From: Bacteroidales bacterium
Lineage (GTDB): Bacteria; Bacteroidota; Bacteroidia; Bacteroidales; Bacteroidaceae
Direction: 5' to 3'
Assembly (NCBI GenBank): GCA_012517855.1
Contig: JAAYUD010000062.1
Span: 1 to 64,000 of the forward strand
Length of the DNA: 64,000 bases
The notes below the pieces were generated by a model. The model worked only from the letters and a program-made list of their open reading frames with translations. It did no database searches and had not been told where the DNA came from. Of the stretch, positions 18,797 through 28,639 are shown one piece after another (within the stretch, counting starts at the first letter, position 1; each line of letters starts with the position of its first letter). Position numbers and translations under genes: made by a program.

Positions 18797-21259
18797 TTAT
18801 CTCAACGTTGCATGAAGTTTATCGCCCAAATTATTTATCAATTTAGACATCACCTTCTCTATTGTTTTATCATTAAGGGTTTGGTTATCATCTTGAAGTA
18901 TGAAACTTACCGCATAAGATTTTTTGCCTGCCTCAAGTCCCTTACCTTCATACACATCAAACAGATTGACATCTTTCAACAATTTACGTTCTGTTTCGCA
19001 AGCTATTTTTTCTATTTCTGAGAAAGGAACATCCTTGTCGAGCAATAATGCCAAATCACGACGCACAGCAGGAAACTTAGACAGCTCAGTATAGCTGATC
19101 TTTTGTTTGCTTACCATCTTACGAAGTACATTCCAATTGATATCAGCAAAGAACACTTCGTTATCAATCTCAAAAGACTTAGTAATATGATGACTCACAA
19201 CTCCGAAGGTAGCAAGACGCTTGCCACCACGAGTAACAAGTTGCATAGCCTGAGTAAATATATCGTCGTCGCATGATTCGATGGTCAATTCATGACGCTT
19301 CACTCCTACTCTTTTCAAAATATTCTCTACATAAGCTTTCAACTCGAATACAGAAGTTTTCTCATCCGGATGTGCCCACGAGTTACTTACTTTCTTACCG
19401 GTAAGCCACAAAGCAAGATGATAATCTTCGGAGTAACATGACAAAACTTTTCCAGCATCACGTTTCGAAGCATCAAAACAGTAACAATTACCATATTCAA
19501 AGAAACGAAGATCTGCGTTTTGGCGATTGGCGTTGCGAGCAATACTTTCCAAGCCACCGAACAATAACGTCTGACGCATAACACTAAGGTCGGAACTTAA
19601 AGGATTGATCAGTTTTACCGAATGCTCAACAGGATACGACTTCAACTCGTTATAATAGGCAGCTTTAGTCAGTGAGTTATTCAAGATTTCATTAAAGCCA
19701 CAACCAACCAACTCCTCTCCGATAAGATTTTGAAGCTTATTAGAGCGATCGTTCTCGCCTTTGATTGTAAGACTAGATTTTAGCGTATTGGGGATTTCAA
19801 CATTATTATATCCATAAATACGCAAAATATCTTCAACTACATCACAAGGACGCTGCACATCTACACGATAAGGAGGAACTGAAAGTTTAACACCTTCCGG
19901 AGTTTCTTCAAGAATCTTCATATCCAGACTCGTAACGATATTCTTGATTGTTTCGACAGGAATCACCTTACCTATCAACTGATGAACATATTCGTAGTTC
20001 AGGTCGACAATAAAATCTTTCGGTTCTTCGCTACAAACATCCTTAATTTCGGAAGAAATAGTACCACCTGCCAATTCCTTTACAAGCAGAGCTGCTGCTT
20101 TCAGGGCATATATCACTCCGTTAGGATCAATTCCTCTTTCGAAACGGAACGAAGCATCAGTACTCAATCCATGACGACGAGCCGTTTTGCGTACCCACGT
20201 AGGATGAAAGTAAGCGCTTTCAAGAAAAACATCCGTTGTCTTTTCCGTGGTTCCAGAGTCAAGTCCTCCAAATACACCCGCAATACACATCGGTTCTTCG
20301 ACATTGCATATCATCAAATCGCGTTCAGAAAGCTTGCGTTCCACTCCATCAAGAGTTACAAAAGGAGTTCCTTCGGGCATCGTCTTTACTACTATCTCGT
20401 TTCCTTTAATAGTATCAGCATCAAAGCAATGCATCGGTTGGCCGTATGCAAAAAGTATATAATTGGTAATATCTACAATATTATTAATAGGACGTAAACC
20501 GATAGACTGTAGATGGCTCTTCAACCAATCAGGACTTTCTTTCACCGTAACACCTTTTATCGTAACGCCGGCATAATGAGAGCAAGCTTCGGTATTCTCC
20601 ACTTTCACATTGATATTCAAGTCATTATTTTCTACCTTAAACGCATAAATCGATGGTTTGCGTAATGCCGTAGGCTTATTGTTTTGAACCAAATAAGCAT
20701 ACAGATCGCGAGCTACTCCATAATGAGAGCAAGCATCTGCACGATTTGGAGTAATATCAACTTCTATTACATAATCACTTTTGACGTTATAATAATCTTT
20801 AGCCAATGTACCGGGAACAGCCGAATCGGGTAATACGATAATACCCTGATGATCGTGACCGATACCGATTTCATCCTCAGCGCAAATCATTCCAAAAGAT
20901 TCGACACCACGAATTTTAGATTTCTTTATAGTAAAACAATCATCTCCATCGTAAAGCTTAGCACCAAGAGTAGCGACAACCACTTTCTGTCCGGCTGCTA
21001 CATTAGGAGCGCCACAAACTATTTGTTGAGGTTCACCGTTACCAAGATTAACAGTTGTAATATGCAAATGGTCAGAATTAGGATGTTCCGTGCATGTCAG
21101 TACTTCACCTATAACCAGACCTTCAAGCCCACCTTTGATTGTTTGCACTTCATCCAAAGCATCTACTTCAAGGCCAATAGAAGTCAACGCATCGGCCACT
21201 TCTTGTGGCGTTAAATCAAAATCGACATATTCTTTCAGCCAATTATATGAGATATTCAT
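18797..21259 (-). CDS. pheT: Phenylalanine--tRNA ligase beta subunit
   Basis: This 820-residue subunit helps charge tRNA-Phe together with PheS, which is not in the window. The order of domains is the usual one: an N-terminal tRNA-binding (EMAP-like) domain with VIGEVLTCTEHPNSDHLHI, the B3/B4 editing domain, B5, a catalytic-like core with the SLTKAAYYNE region, and a C-terminal anticodon-binding FDX-ACB domain (LSKFPAVRRDLALLLDKDV). The start MNISYNWLKEYVDFD is standard. It heads a minus-strand run with the yebC-type and TSCPD genes. Confidence 0.97.
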   Translation of the reverse strand: MNISYNWLKEYVDFDLTPQEVADALTSIGLEVDALDEVQTIKGGLEGLVIGEVLTCTEHPNSDHLHITTVNLGNGEPQQIVCGAPNVAAGQKVVVATLGAKLYDGDDCFTIKKSKIRGVESFGMICAEDEIGIGHDHQGIIVLPDSAVPGTLAKDYYNVKSDYVIEVDITPNRADACSHYGVARDLYAYLVQNNKPTALRKPSIYAFKVENNDLNINVKVENTEACSHYAGVTIKGVTVKESPDWLKSHLQSIGLRPINNIVDITNYILFAYGQPMHCFDADTIKGNEIVVKTMPEGTPFVTLDGVERKLSERDLMICNVEEPMCIAGVFGGLDSGTTEKTTDVFLESAYFHPTWVRKTARRHGLSTDASFRFERGIDPNGVIYALKAAALLVKELAGGTISSEIKDVCSEEPKDFIVDLNYEYVHQLIGKVIPVETIKNIVTSLDMKILEETPEGVKLSVPPYRVDVQRPCDVVEDILRIYGYNNVEIPNTLKSSLTIKGENDRSNKLQNLIGEELVGCGFNEILNNSLTKAAYYNELKSYPVEHSVKLINPLSSDLSVMRQTLLFGGLESIARNANRQNADLRFFEYGNCYCFDASKRDAGKVLSCYSEDYHLALWLTGKKVSNSWAHPDEKTSVFELKAYVENILKRVGVKRHELTIESCDDDIFTQAMQLVTRGGKRLATFGVVSHHITKSFEIDNEVFFADINWNVLRKMVSKQKISYTELSKFPAVRRDLALLLDKDVPFSEIEKIACETERKLLKDVNLFDVYEGKGLEAGKKSYAVSFILQDDNQTLNDKTIEKVMSKLINNLGDKLHATLR

Positions 21260-21403
21260 GTTTTATTTATATAACGTTATTTATTTTCTTATTTTGACTT
21301 GCAAAGTTACAAAACTAATTTTGAAATAATATATTTCATTCCATTTATTTAGTATAATACTAAACGCTAGCTACATTTAAACAATGATTTATACATCCAA
21401 AAA

Positions 21404-21445
21404 ATAACGAAGAAATGGTTTTTGACAAACACATTTCTTCGTTAT
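21404..21445 (-). terminator. Terminator of the SusCD/DUF4843 operon
   Basis: ATAACGAAGAAATG (21404-21417) and its exact complement (21432-21445) around a 14-base loop. On the minus strand the stem is followed by TTATTTTTT, a good intrinsic terminator. Confidence 0.8.
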
Positions 21446-21519
21446 GCAATACTGATATAAATGTTTATTCCTAACTTATCACAAGGAGTCAAAACTTTTT
21501 ATTACTTATAAAAAGCTAC

Positions 21520-23007
21520 CTAATTTTGTCTAAACATGATAAAGTTTGCCGCCCCCGTTCCGGTCATAACAGCCGAAGAAGTAGCATTTATTTCGCCAGC
21601 CGAACCTACAAGAGGAAAACGATAGACCTTATAGCCGCCCGAAGAATTGGTAATGACCACTAAATCGTTGAATGTTGTCTCATCCAGATTAGTTCCTCTC
21701 ATATTTTTAATAAAAGAAACTTGTTCACCAATATCGAATGCTTTCAGAACTTCATCAGTACTAAAAGCGACCTTATACATCATCAATTTATTGTCAGTAG
21801 CGTAATAAATAACACTTGCCCCTCTGGGAGCAGCCATCACTGTACTAGAGACCAAACCCGATGTAGCTGGTATTTCGGAAAAAGTAGGTGTAGGCATATA
21901 AGATTGCCCACTTATTCCAAAATCAGCGATATAATATTTATCATTAAGACCATTCTTCAACACCCCATAACATTTCACGGAATAAATTTCATCTACCCTA
22001 GGCAAGAAATTCAACATTACGAAAGCACTGTCAGAAAAGCATGTAGTTGAACCATTTTCGTCACTACACAAAGTGAAACCATCTCCAAATTTGGTGTCAT
22101 ATATACAATGAGAATTTTGATCATAACTGTATACATCGTAAGAGCCACAAATTAGAGTTGGATAAACCTTTTGCCCACCAGCCAATTGATAATTAAACTT
22201 TCCTATTCCTTGTCCACCATATTGAAAATGAAGATGACCGTCGTTAATAAGATACTGTGTATTGTATGAATCCTGTTGTATACCCTGCAAATTAATATTT
22301 GAAGGAGTTTCATAAAACTCATCATTCAGTCTTTTAAACACAGTCAAATCATTCGCATTTAATGTCACCATATCCTTATTTGCTACAATATGATAAGCCG
22401 ATTGGTTATATAAAATTGTAGTCGTACCGTCAGGATTTGTAACTGCATGATTATAATTAGATGGTATATAAATCATTGAAACAGGAGTTCCCTGCAATTT
22501 TTCTGTCTTTACTACGTCGGTAAGCAAATTAGCTTTCATTGCGCCAGAAAGTGAAAAATAATCTACATCAGTAAATCCATCTTTGGCCTTTAGAACATAC
22601 CATCCTGCATTAATATCAGTAGCAGTGACAGTCAAAGGGGTATTAACACTCTTGTATATGTTTTTGCGAGGGTCCTTTACTTGATAGTATAAAGTATAAT
22701 TTCCAACACTAAGATTGCAATTAATAGATAAATCGTGCTGAGTAGATAGTGTATCTCGAGTATATGGATTACTTTTATCAAGAGTATACCACAAGTATGT
22801 ATATCTGGAAGTATCGTCATTTGTCAATTTTGGAGTAATATTCAACGCCGATTGAGTTTTAACACTTATACTATCTATAGCACTTATACCAACGGGCATA
22901 AGTTCATTCTCAGACATATAATTATAGTTGCCTTTATCATCATAACAGCCGCACACGAAGAATAGCAGTGCATAGCACATAATCAATATGTTAAATAACT
23001 TTTTCAT
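21520..23007 (-). CDS. PKD-like surface lipoprotein of a SusCD locus
   Basis: A 495-residue lipoprotein: the signal peptide ends at FFVCGCYDDKGNYNY, with Cys after the lipobox followed by acidic residues that match the Bacteroidota surface-export signal. Two immunoglobulin/PKD-like stretches follow (ALNITPKLTNDDTSRYTYLW). The C-terminal half resembles a beta-propeller with repeated short blades; that is a judgement from pattern only. Proteins of this type sit with DUF4843 proteins in SusCD operons and probably help capture the ligand. Its start overlaps the DUF4843 stop by 4 bases. Confidence 0.8.
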   Translation of the reverse strand: MKKLFNILIMCYALLFFVCGCYDDKGNYNYMSENELMPVGISAIDSISVKTQSALNITPKLTNDDTSRYTYLWYTLDKSNPYTRDTLSTQHDLSINCNLSVGNYTLYYQVKDPRKNIYKSVNTPLTVTATDINAGWYVLKAKDGFTDVDYFSLSGAMKANLLTDVVKTEKLQGTPVSMIYIPSNYNHAVTNPDGTTTILYNQSAYHIVANKDMVTLNANDLTVFKRLNDEFYETPSNINLQGIQQDSYNTQYLINDGHLHFQYGGQGIGKFNYQLAGGQKVYPTLICGSYDVYSYDQNSHCIYDTKFGDGFTLCSDENGSTTCFSDSAFVMLNFLPRVDEIYSVKCYGVLKNGLNDKYYIADFGISGQSYMPTPTFSEIPATSGLVSSTVMAAPRGASVIYYATDNKLMMYKVAFSTDEVLKAFDIGEQVSFIKNMRGTNLDETTFNDLVVITNSSGGYKVYRFPLVGSAGEINATSSAVMTGTGAANFIMFRQN

Positions 23008-23747
23008 GATGGATTTATATATGGATTATCAAAATTAATTAATGTTCCATCGGCTTCTGCTAAAGGAGCTTCGGGATGTGCGTTATTGTATTCAAATAAC
23101 TTCTGTTGGAGCTTAGTATTAAGAAATAGAAAATAATACAAAGCATCCGAAGGTATTTTATCAAAGTTGGTGATTCCGGTATTGTCGATGATAAACTTCA
23201 TTTTAACACTGCCCCAAGAATCGCCAAAAGCATAATACCAGTCTTTCCAGTTAGTAGGTTTGATAGCTTGCGAAGAGAACGTTATGTTTGTGCTATCACA
23301 TTCTGAGACCCCAACTTTAAAATTTTCATTAGTAGCAACTTTCAAAGTCAATTTCACAATCTTCAAATCTAAAGAAGGATCTTTAAGCAATGTAATAGGT
23401 ACTTCCACCTCACTCTGTCCGGCAGGCATCACCATACGTTTCTGCATCTCTTGAGAAGTGAGAGGCAGAAAATGGATACCAGAAACAGCAGCATCGGCAT
23501 CACTCACATTCGATTGGATTAAAGAGAAAGACCGATCAGATGAAGAAGGATTGCCCATTGCATGTACTGTTACAAAGACATCGGCTTTTAATAAAGTCGA
23601 TTCGGCATAGAAAAAAGAATAGTTGACATCCTTACTTGCAAAATAAATTGCAGGATCATTTTTATATGTTAATAGATCGTCCTGGGAACAGGATGCTAAA
23701 ATAACAAGCCCCCAAAATAATAAATATAAGTTCTTTTTCATCATCAT
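23004..23747 (-). CDS. DUF4843 domain lipoprotein
   Basis: A 247-residue lipoprotein with the lipobox LASC followed by SQDDLLTYKNDPAIYFA, the typical DUF4843 opening. Repeated beta-rich segments follow (KADVFVTVHAMGNPSSSDR, MPAGQSEVEVPITLLKDPSL). The function is unknown; the position between SusD and the PKD-like protein, with 4-base ATGA overlaps on both sides, indicates tightly coupled translation and a shared cell-surface complex. Confidence 0.85.
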   Translation of the reverse strand: MMMKKNLYLLFWGLVILASCSQDDLLTYKNDPAIYFASKDVNYSFFYAESTLLKADVFVTVHAMGNPSSSDRSFSLIQSNVSDADAAVSGIHFLPLTSQEMQKRMVMPAGQSEVEVPITLLKDPSLDLKIVKLTLKVATNENFKVGVSECDSTNITFSSQAIKPTNWKDWYYAFGDSWGSVKMKFIIDNTGITNFDKIPSDALYYFLFLNTKLQQKLFEYNNAHPEAPLAEADGTLINFDNPYINPS

Positions 23748-25225
23748 TCAAATGAAGTTTGAGATTTTGGAATAGGTATAACATAGCTGTTTAAAGGAAT
23801 AGAAACACTTGTTGGCCAAGAAAAAGAAGTATAGCTATGTTTCTTATAAAAGAAGAACATTTGCCCTTCACCCATAAATTCTTTACGCCACTCTTTTTCC
23901 ATACGACTAAGTACAGCACTCGTTGTAGTCATCGTATTATCGATAGAGCTATCGAGTCCACGGGCCAAACGCCATATTTTAAAATAGCTCATCATATCTG
24001 CAACACTTTCATCTTCTATGAGTATAAAATACATTTCGCTCAACCGAATACAAGGCACTGTAGCCATACCATAATATGATCCATTATAGTCATATTTAAA
24101 AAAATGAATACTAGTACTGACCGATCCTACGTCAGAAATCTCAGCCCAACAACGATTATCTTTATAACGGATATCATCGGGATAAAGAGACGATTCGTAG
24201 CAGACATCTAAATATTGAGGGTCTTGCGTAAAAATATGATTGGCTTTAGCATAATAAGGTGTATATACATCACTATCAAAACTTGAATTGTAAAGGCCAA
24301 ATATATGCTCCATTTTCATATTAAAATTGGCATTTGGATGAGCCGTATAATAAGCTTCGTCACAAAGAGTAAACGCCCTATTATTAGATTTATCTGTAGC
24401 TAGAACCACTTTTTTTGCATACTCTACAGCCTTGTCCTTCTGCCCTATCCAGTAATAGAAACGAGCCTTGGTTGCCAATGCAGCAAAATAATTAAAACGT
24501 AGTTGACGATAATATTGCCAAAAATCAGAAATTCCCATAGACGACGAAGAAGAAGGCGCATCAAGGTAAGATACAGCTTTAACAGCTGGATCGGCAGTTG
24601 CTAATAAATTTTCAGATTTATTCAAGTCAGATTCAATACCCTTTATTACATCATCATAAGTAGCAGATTGCAACTTCGCAACATCAGTTGTGAAATCAGT
24701 TACATAAGGAATACATTTCGATGAACCTACAGCATTATCTGGAATCGGACCAAACAACCTCAATATATCAAGATGCAAAAAGGCACGTAACCCATAACAC
24801 TCTCCAGAAATCAAATCTTTATTTCCATTGGTAAAATTCACTTTCGATTTTTGGATGTTAAATAAAATATCATTAACCTGGGCAATAGCAGTATAATATT
24901 TGCTCCACATATCATCGATAGCAGCTTCTACGTTACTATTAGAATAGTCAAACTTAGTCAAATAGTAACCGGTAGGGTCTTTTGATTCTGTAGGAACAGC
25001 CCATGTATGAGCGATCATCTCAGGAATATACATGGTAACCGTTTTACCATAAAGTTCCTTTTGACCTAATAATATGTATACTCCATTCAGTGCTTCTTTA
25101 TAACCTTCTTCGGAAGAATAAAGTTTAGATTCACGAACTTCAGTTACCGGATTCACATCAAGCCAATCACTACAGCTACCCAACAGCATAAGTGCCGACA
25201 ACAGAAAAATATATTTATATTTCAT
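23744..25225 (-). CDS. SusD/RagB family nutrient-binding lipoprotein
   Basis: A 493-residue outer-membrane lipoprotein (LLGSC lipobox, then SDWLDVNPVTEV, the common SusD start). The TPR-rich N-terminal half and the C-terminal MEKEWRKEFMGEGQMFFFYKK region are typical. SusD acts as the lid on the SusC barrel and delivers ligand. It lies 19 bases after susC on the same strand. The ligand is unknown; no polysaccharide-degrading enzyme is encoded in the operon. Confidence 0.95.
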   Translation of the reverse strand: MKYKYIFLLSALMLLGSCSDWLDVNPVTEVRESKLYSSEEGYKEALNGVYILLGQKELYGKTVTMYIPEMIAHTWAVPTESKDPTGYYLTKFDYSNSNVEAAIDDMWSKYYTAIAQVNDILFNIQKSKVNFTNGNKDLISGECYGLRAFLHLDILRLFGPIPDNAVGSSKCIPYVTDFTTDVAKLQSATYDDVIKGIESDLNKSENLLATADPAVKAVSYLDAPSSSSSMGISDFWQYYRQLRFNYFAALATKARFYYWIGQKDKAVEYAKKVVLATDKSNNRAFTLCDEAYYTAHPNANFNMKMEHIFGLYNSSFDSDVYTPYYAKANHIFTQDPQYLDVCYESSLYPDDIRYKDNRCWAEISDVGSVSTSIHFFKYDYNGSYYGMATVPCIRLSEMYFILIEDESVADMMSYFKIWRLARGLDSSIDNTMTTTSAVLSRMEKEWRKEFMGEGQMFFFYKKHSYTSFSWPTSVSIPLNSYVIPIPKSQTSFE

Positions 25226-25244
25226 ATTCTCTATATTTTAAAGA

Positions 25245-28200
25245 TTAGAAACGTGCCGTCAATGAGAAAGTAAAAGAACGGGCATAAGGATAAGAAGTTC
25301 CTCTTTCTTGTTTAATAGTCGACAAATAAAACAAATTCTCGGAATAGCCTCCGAGTGAAAGATATTGTAATGGAATACCCATTTTCTTCATCCACTCTGC
25401 AGATACTTCATAAGTAAGAGAAAGCGAGTTGCATTGCAACGTCTTTTCGTCTTGTACAAAACGGCTCGTAGCATAAGTAGTACTAAAATCTGTAATAGCC
25501 TTATATTTTGCATGAGTATTCTCGGGACTCCAACGATCATAAAGAGCGCGACGGTCGGCATTATTATAAGGATAAATATTTTCGACCTTACTAACCAATG
25601 TGCTATTATATATTTGCCCTCCTAAGCGATAAGAAAAAATAGCATTAAGCATCCAGCCATTATAGCGCAAACACGTATTAAAAGTGCCCATATATTTAGG
25701 TTCACTAATACCACAAGCGACTTGATCTTTTGAATTCCAGACATAAGTAAGATTACCATCTTTGCTGAGATATATTTCTTTACCATTACTCGGATCAATA
25801 CCCATGCTCTTAACTGCAAAGATAGTATTCAGGCTCTCACCTTCTTTATACATAAAGCTCGGGTTTACTGAATTGGAACTTTTCATCAAAGAATTGAGAT
25901 ATTCCAAATAATTAGAAATCTTTTTAATCTTATTAATATTGTGAATCATCGTTCCTCCAACCGACCAATAGAGGTTTTTCTTCACGTTGCGAACAATAAA
26001 AATATTAGTACTAAGTTCAAAACCTTTGTTTTCAACCTGTCCTACATTAGCCTTATAACTATTAAAACCTGACGACGTAGGCAAATTTACATCAGAGAGC
26101 AAATCGTTCGTCATTTTATTATAATAGTCTATGCTGAACGCCACACGACGTTTAAATAATTCCAAGTCAAGACCATAATTGGCCTGTGTCGTTTTCTGCC
26201 ATCTTAAATCATTATTGCCAATTCCCATCAATGAAACGCCATAATTTCCTTTATAATTATAACCATTAATAGCCTGATAACTTGTTAAAGCTTGATAGGG
26301 GCTGAACGACTGCGAACCGGAAGTACCATAAGACAAACGTAAGCGGAAAATTTTTAGGATTTCACTATCACGTAAAAACTTTTCATTATGGATATTCCAT
26401 CCTGCTCCAACACTCCAGAAAGGAGCAAAGCGCTTATCCTTACCAAATTGCGAAGAACCTTCTGTCTTGAATGTTCCATCCATAAAATAGCATTGATTGT
26501 ATGTATAATTAAAATTGCCAGTCAATCCAACTCTACGAATAGTACTTTCGGTACCATAAGGTGTTGAGCCTAAGAAATAAGCAGTAGCAGCACCTAAAAA
26601 TGCAAGATTTGCGTTTGTTATTCCTTCAGCTTTAATAGAATAGTCTTCTTGTTTAATTTGAGAGAGTTCGTATCCTAAACCTACATATACAACATGCTTG
26701 TCGTTAAATGTTTTTGAATAGTTTGCAGTCAAACTCAATTCTTGTTCCGATGTTTCTCCTGTTCCATAAGTATAAGTTCCTTTTCTTGCCAGATCTACAT
26801 CATAATACTCATCAAAAACCGTATTTTGGGCTGAAACGTAGACATCCGAACGTGTTTTTGTTGAAGTTATCCCCAACTGCCCACGAAAAAATAATTCGGG
26901 TAAAAGATGCCATTCAATAGCAAAATTATTTTGAATCGTAGTATACTTATTTTCATTCTTTTGAGGCAATAAAGCATTATACAAAGGATTATATACTGTA
27001 TTCGTTTTACCGATACCGGTATATTCAAAAGAGTCTTCAAGCTTTTTCTTAATATTACCATCCATATCGTAAGGAGTGAAATATGCATTAACAGTTGCAT
27101 AATCACTAAAAGTTCCATAAGGAGATTCTTTTGCTTTATTCGAAGTAATCTGCAAATCATTTTGAAATGTAAGATTCTTATATTTATAAGAAAGAAACAC
27201 ACCTCCTGTAAATGTATTACGCAAAGAACCTTTCATGGCACCCACCGTATTATCGTAAGAGATATTACCCGCATATCGAAAAATATCATCACCGCCCTCA
27301 ATACGAAGACTGTGTTTACTACCAACACCTGTATGAATAGGATATTTCAACCAATAAGTATCGACCCCACGTTCAGTCTCCATATTACGAGTATTATACA
27401 AATCATACAATCCTTGCTGATTTAGAGGATGATCAATGTCTGTATATAAACCAGCCAATTGTTCAAATTTTAATTTTTCGGAAGAATTCATCAAATTATA
27501 TCCATTCAAATCAGGAACTTCAAGCATCAATGTTCCTTTATACGTTACTCTTAAGCGGCCGGGTTCAGGCTTTTTAGATGTAATAACGACTACTCCATTA
27601 GCACCACGAGTTCCATATAATGCCGTGGCACTAGCATCTTTCAATAATGTGATGCTTTCAACCTGGTTTTCATCCAAGTCATTCATCCGTTCCAAAGTAA
27701 TCTCAAATCCATCCATTATAAACAGAGGCAAGTTAGAAGATGTTTTGTTATTAGCATTGCTTTGTAACGATCTGACATCAGTATTCAAACTGGTAGAACC
27801 TCGCATTGTAATATTCGGCAACTTATTGGGATCAGATCCAACGAGATTATTTTGTATAATATTAAAGCTTGGATCAACATTGGCCAATGTTTTCAGCAAA
27901 TTCATATTGCCTGCATTTTTTAATTGCTCCTTGCTAATAGTGGTTGCCGCTCCAGTATAACTTTCACGACGTTTATTGAACATACCCGTCACAACAACCT
28001 CGCTGAGTTGAGAACTATTTTCTTTCATTTTTATAATAAGCCCTCGCAAGTCTTCATTACATTTAAATCTATATCCTACATTTTTTAGTCCAACAAATGA
28101 AAAAAGGACATCAACCCATTTTCCTTGACTAAGTTGCAGAACAAAAGATCCATCAGAGGCCGAGATAGTACCAATAGAAGTTCCTACCACGCTAATATTT

Positions 28201-28622
28201 ACTCCAGGAAGTCCTGAATTGCCCTCATCCACAACCCTTCCTTGTAAAACAACCGTTGACGCAGAACGATTTTCTTCTTGCAAGATGGCTTTAGCTACAC
28301 GTTTGATATTTTCCTTTAATGAAATAGTAACATATTGCTTTTCAATCGAATACCTAATAGGCTTATTACCTATAAGTTGATTCAAAGCTTGCTCTATATT
28401 CTTAGCATTTACCTTGCAATTTATATTAAAACGGCTAATTTCGTCATAAACAAATATCATTTTGTATCCCGATATACTTTCCAACTGCTTTAAAGCCGTA
28501 GGCAAAGATTCTCCTTTCACTTCCATCTTAATTTCTTTTACATTCTGTGCTCCTATAAAAGAAGGTGGGAACAGCATCAATAAAAAAAGGAATAAAAGAT
28601 AACAATCTAACTTTTTCAGCAT
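25245..28622 (-). CDS. SusC/RagA TonB-dependent outer-membrane transporter with N-terminal STN domain
   Basis: 1125 residues: signal peptide (about 1-25), a secretin/TonB short N-terminal (STN) domain (about 30-105, VKGESLPTALKQLE), a carboxypeptidase-regulatory-like domain (about 122-205), the plug domain with the TonB-box-like SEVVVTGMFNKRRES, and a 22-strand barrel ending YARSFTFSLTARF. The STN domain signals ligand uptake to a FecR anti-sigma factor, and a FecR/ECF pair is encoded upstream in the same direction, so this transporter is probably self-regulated. It follows the thioredoxin-like gene by 17 bases. Confidence 0.97.
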   Translation of the reverse strand: MLKKLDCYLLFLFLLMLFPPSFIGAQNVKEIKMEVKGESLPTALKQLESISGYKMIFVYDEISRFNINCKVNAKNIEQALNQLIGNKPIRYSIEKQYVTISLKENIKRVAKAILQEENRSASTVVLQGRVVDEGNSGLPGVNISVVGTSIGTISASDGSFVLQLSQGKWVDVLFSFVGLKNVGYRFKCNEDLRGLIIKMKENSSQLSEVVVTGMFNKRRESYTGAATTISKEQLKNAGNMNLLKTLANVDPSFNIIQNNLVGSDPNKLPNITMRGSTSLNTDVRSLQSNANNKTSSNLPLFIMDGFEITLERMNDLDENQVESITLLKDASATALYGTRGANGVVVITSKKPEPGRLRVTYKGTLMLEVPDLNGYNLMNSSEKLKFEQLAGLYTDIDHPLNQQGLYDLYNTRNMETERGVDTYWLKYPIHTGVGSKHSLRIEGGDDIFRYAGNISYDNTVGAMKGSLRNTFTGGVFLSYKYKNLTFQNDLQITSNKAKESPYGTFSDYATVNAYFTPYDMDGNIKKKLEDSFEYTGIGKTNTVYNPLYNALLPQKNENKYTTIQNNFAIEWHLLPELFFRGQLGITSTKTRSDVYVSAQNTVFDEYYDVDLARKGTYTYGTGETSEQELSLTANYSKTFNDKHVVYVGLGYELSQIKQEDYSIKAEGITNANLAFLGAATAYFLGSTPYGTESTIRRVGLTGNFNYTYNQCYFMDGTFKTEGSSQFGKDKRFAPFWSVGAGWNIHNEKFLRDSEILKIFRLRLSYGTSGSQSFSPYQALTSYQAINGYNYKGNYGVSLMGIGNNDLRWQKTTQANYGLDLELFKRRVAFSIDYYNKMTNDLLSDVNLPTSSGFNSYKANVGQVENKGFELSTNIFIVRNVKKNLYWSVGGTMIHNINKIKKISNYLEYLNSLMKSSNSVNPSFMYKEGESLNTIFAVKSMGIDPSNGKEIYLSKDGNLTYVWNSKDQVACGISEPKYMGTFNTCLRYNGWMLNAIFSYRLGGQIYNSTLVSKVENIYPYNNADRRALYDRWSPENTHAKYKAITDFSTTYATSRFVQDEKTLQCNSLSLTYEVSAEWMKKMGIPLQYLSLGGYSENLFYLSTIKQERGTSYPYARSFTFSLTARF

Positions 28623-28639
28623 AACAAAGACGTTTTTAG

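Noticed and set aside
27436-27960. 174-residue plus-strand frame inside susC
   Set aside because: It is antisense to the conserved plug domain of the SusC transporter, with no promoter or recognisable domain.
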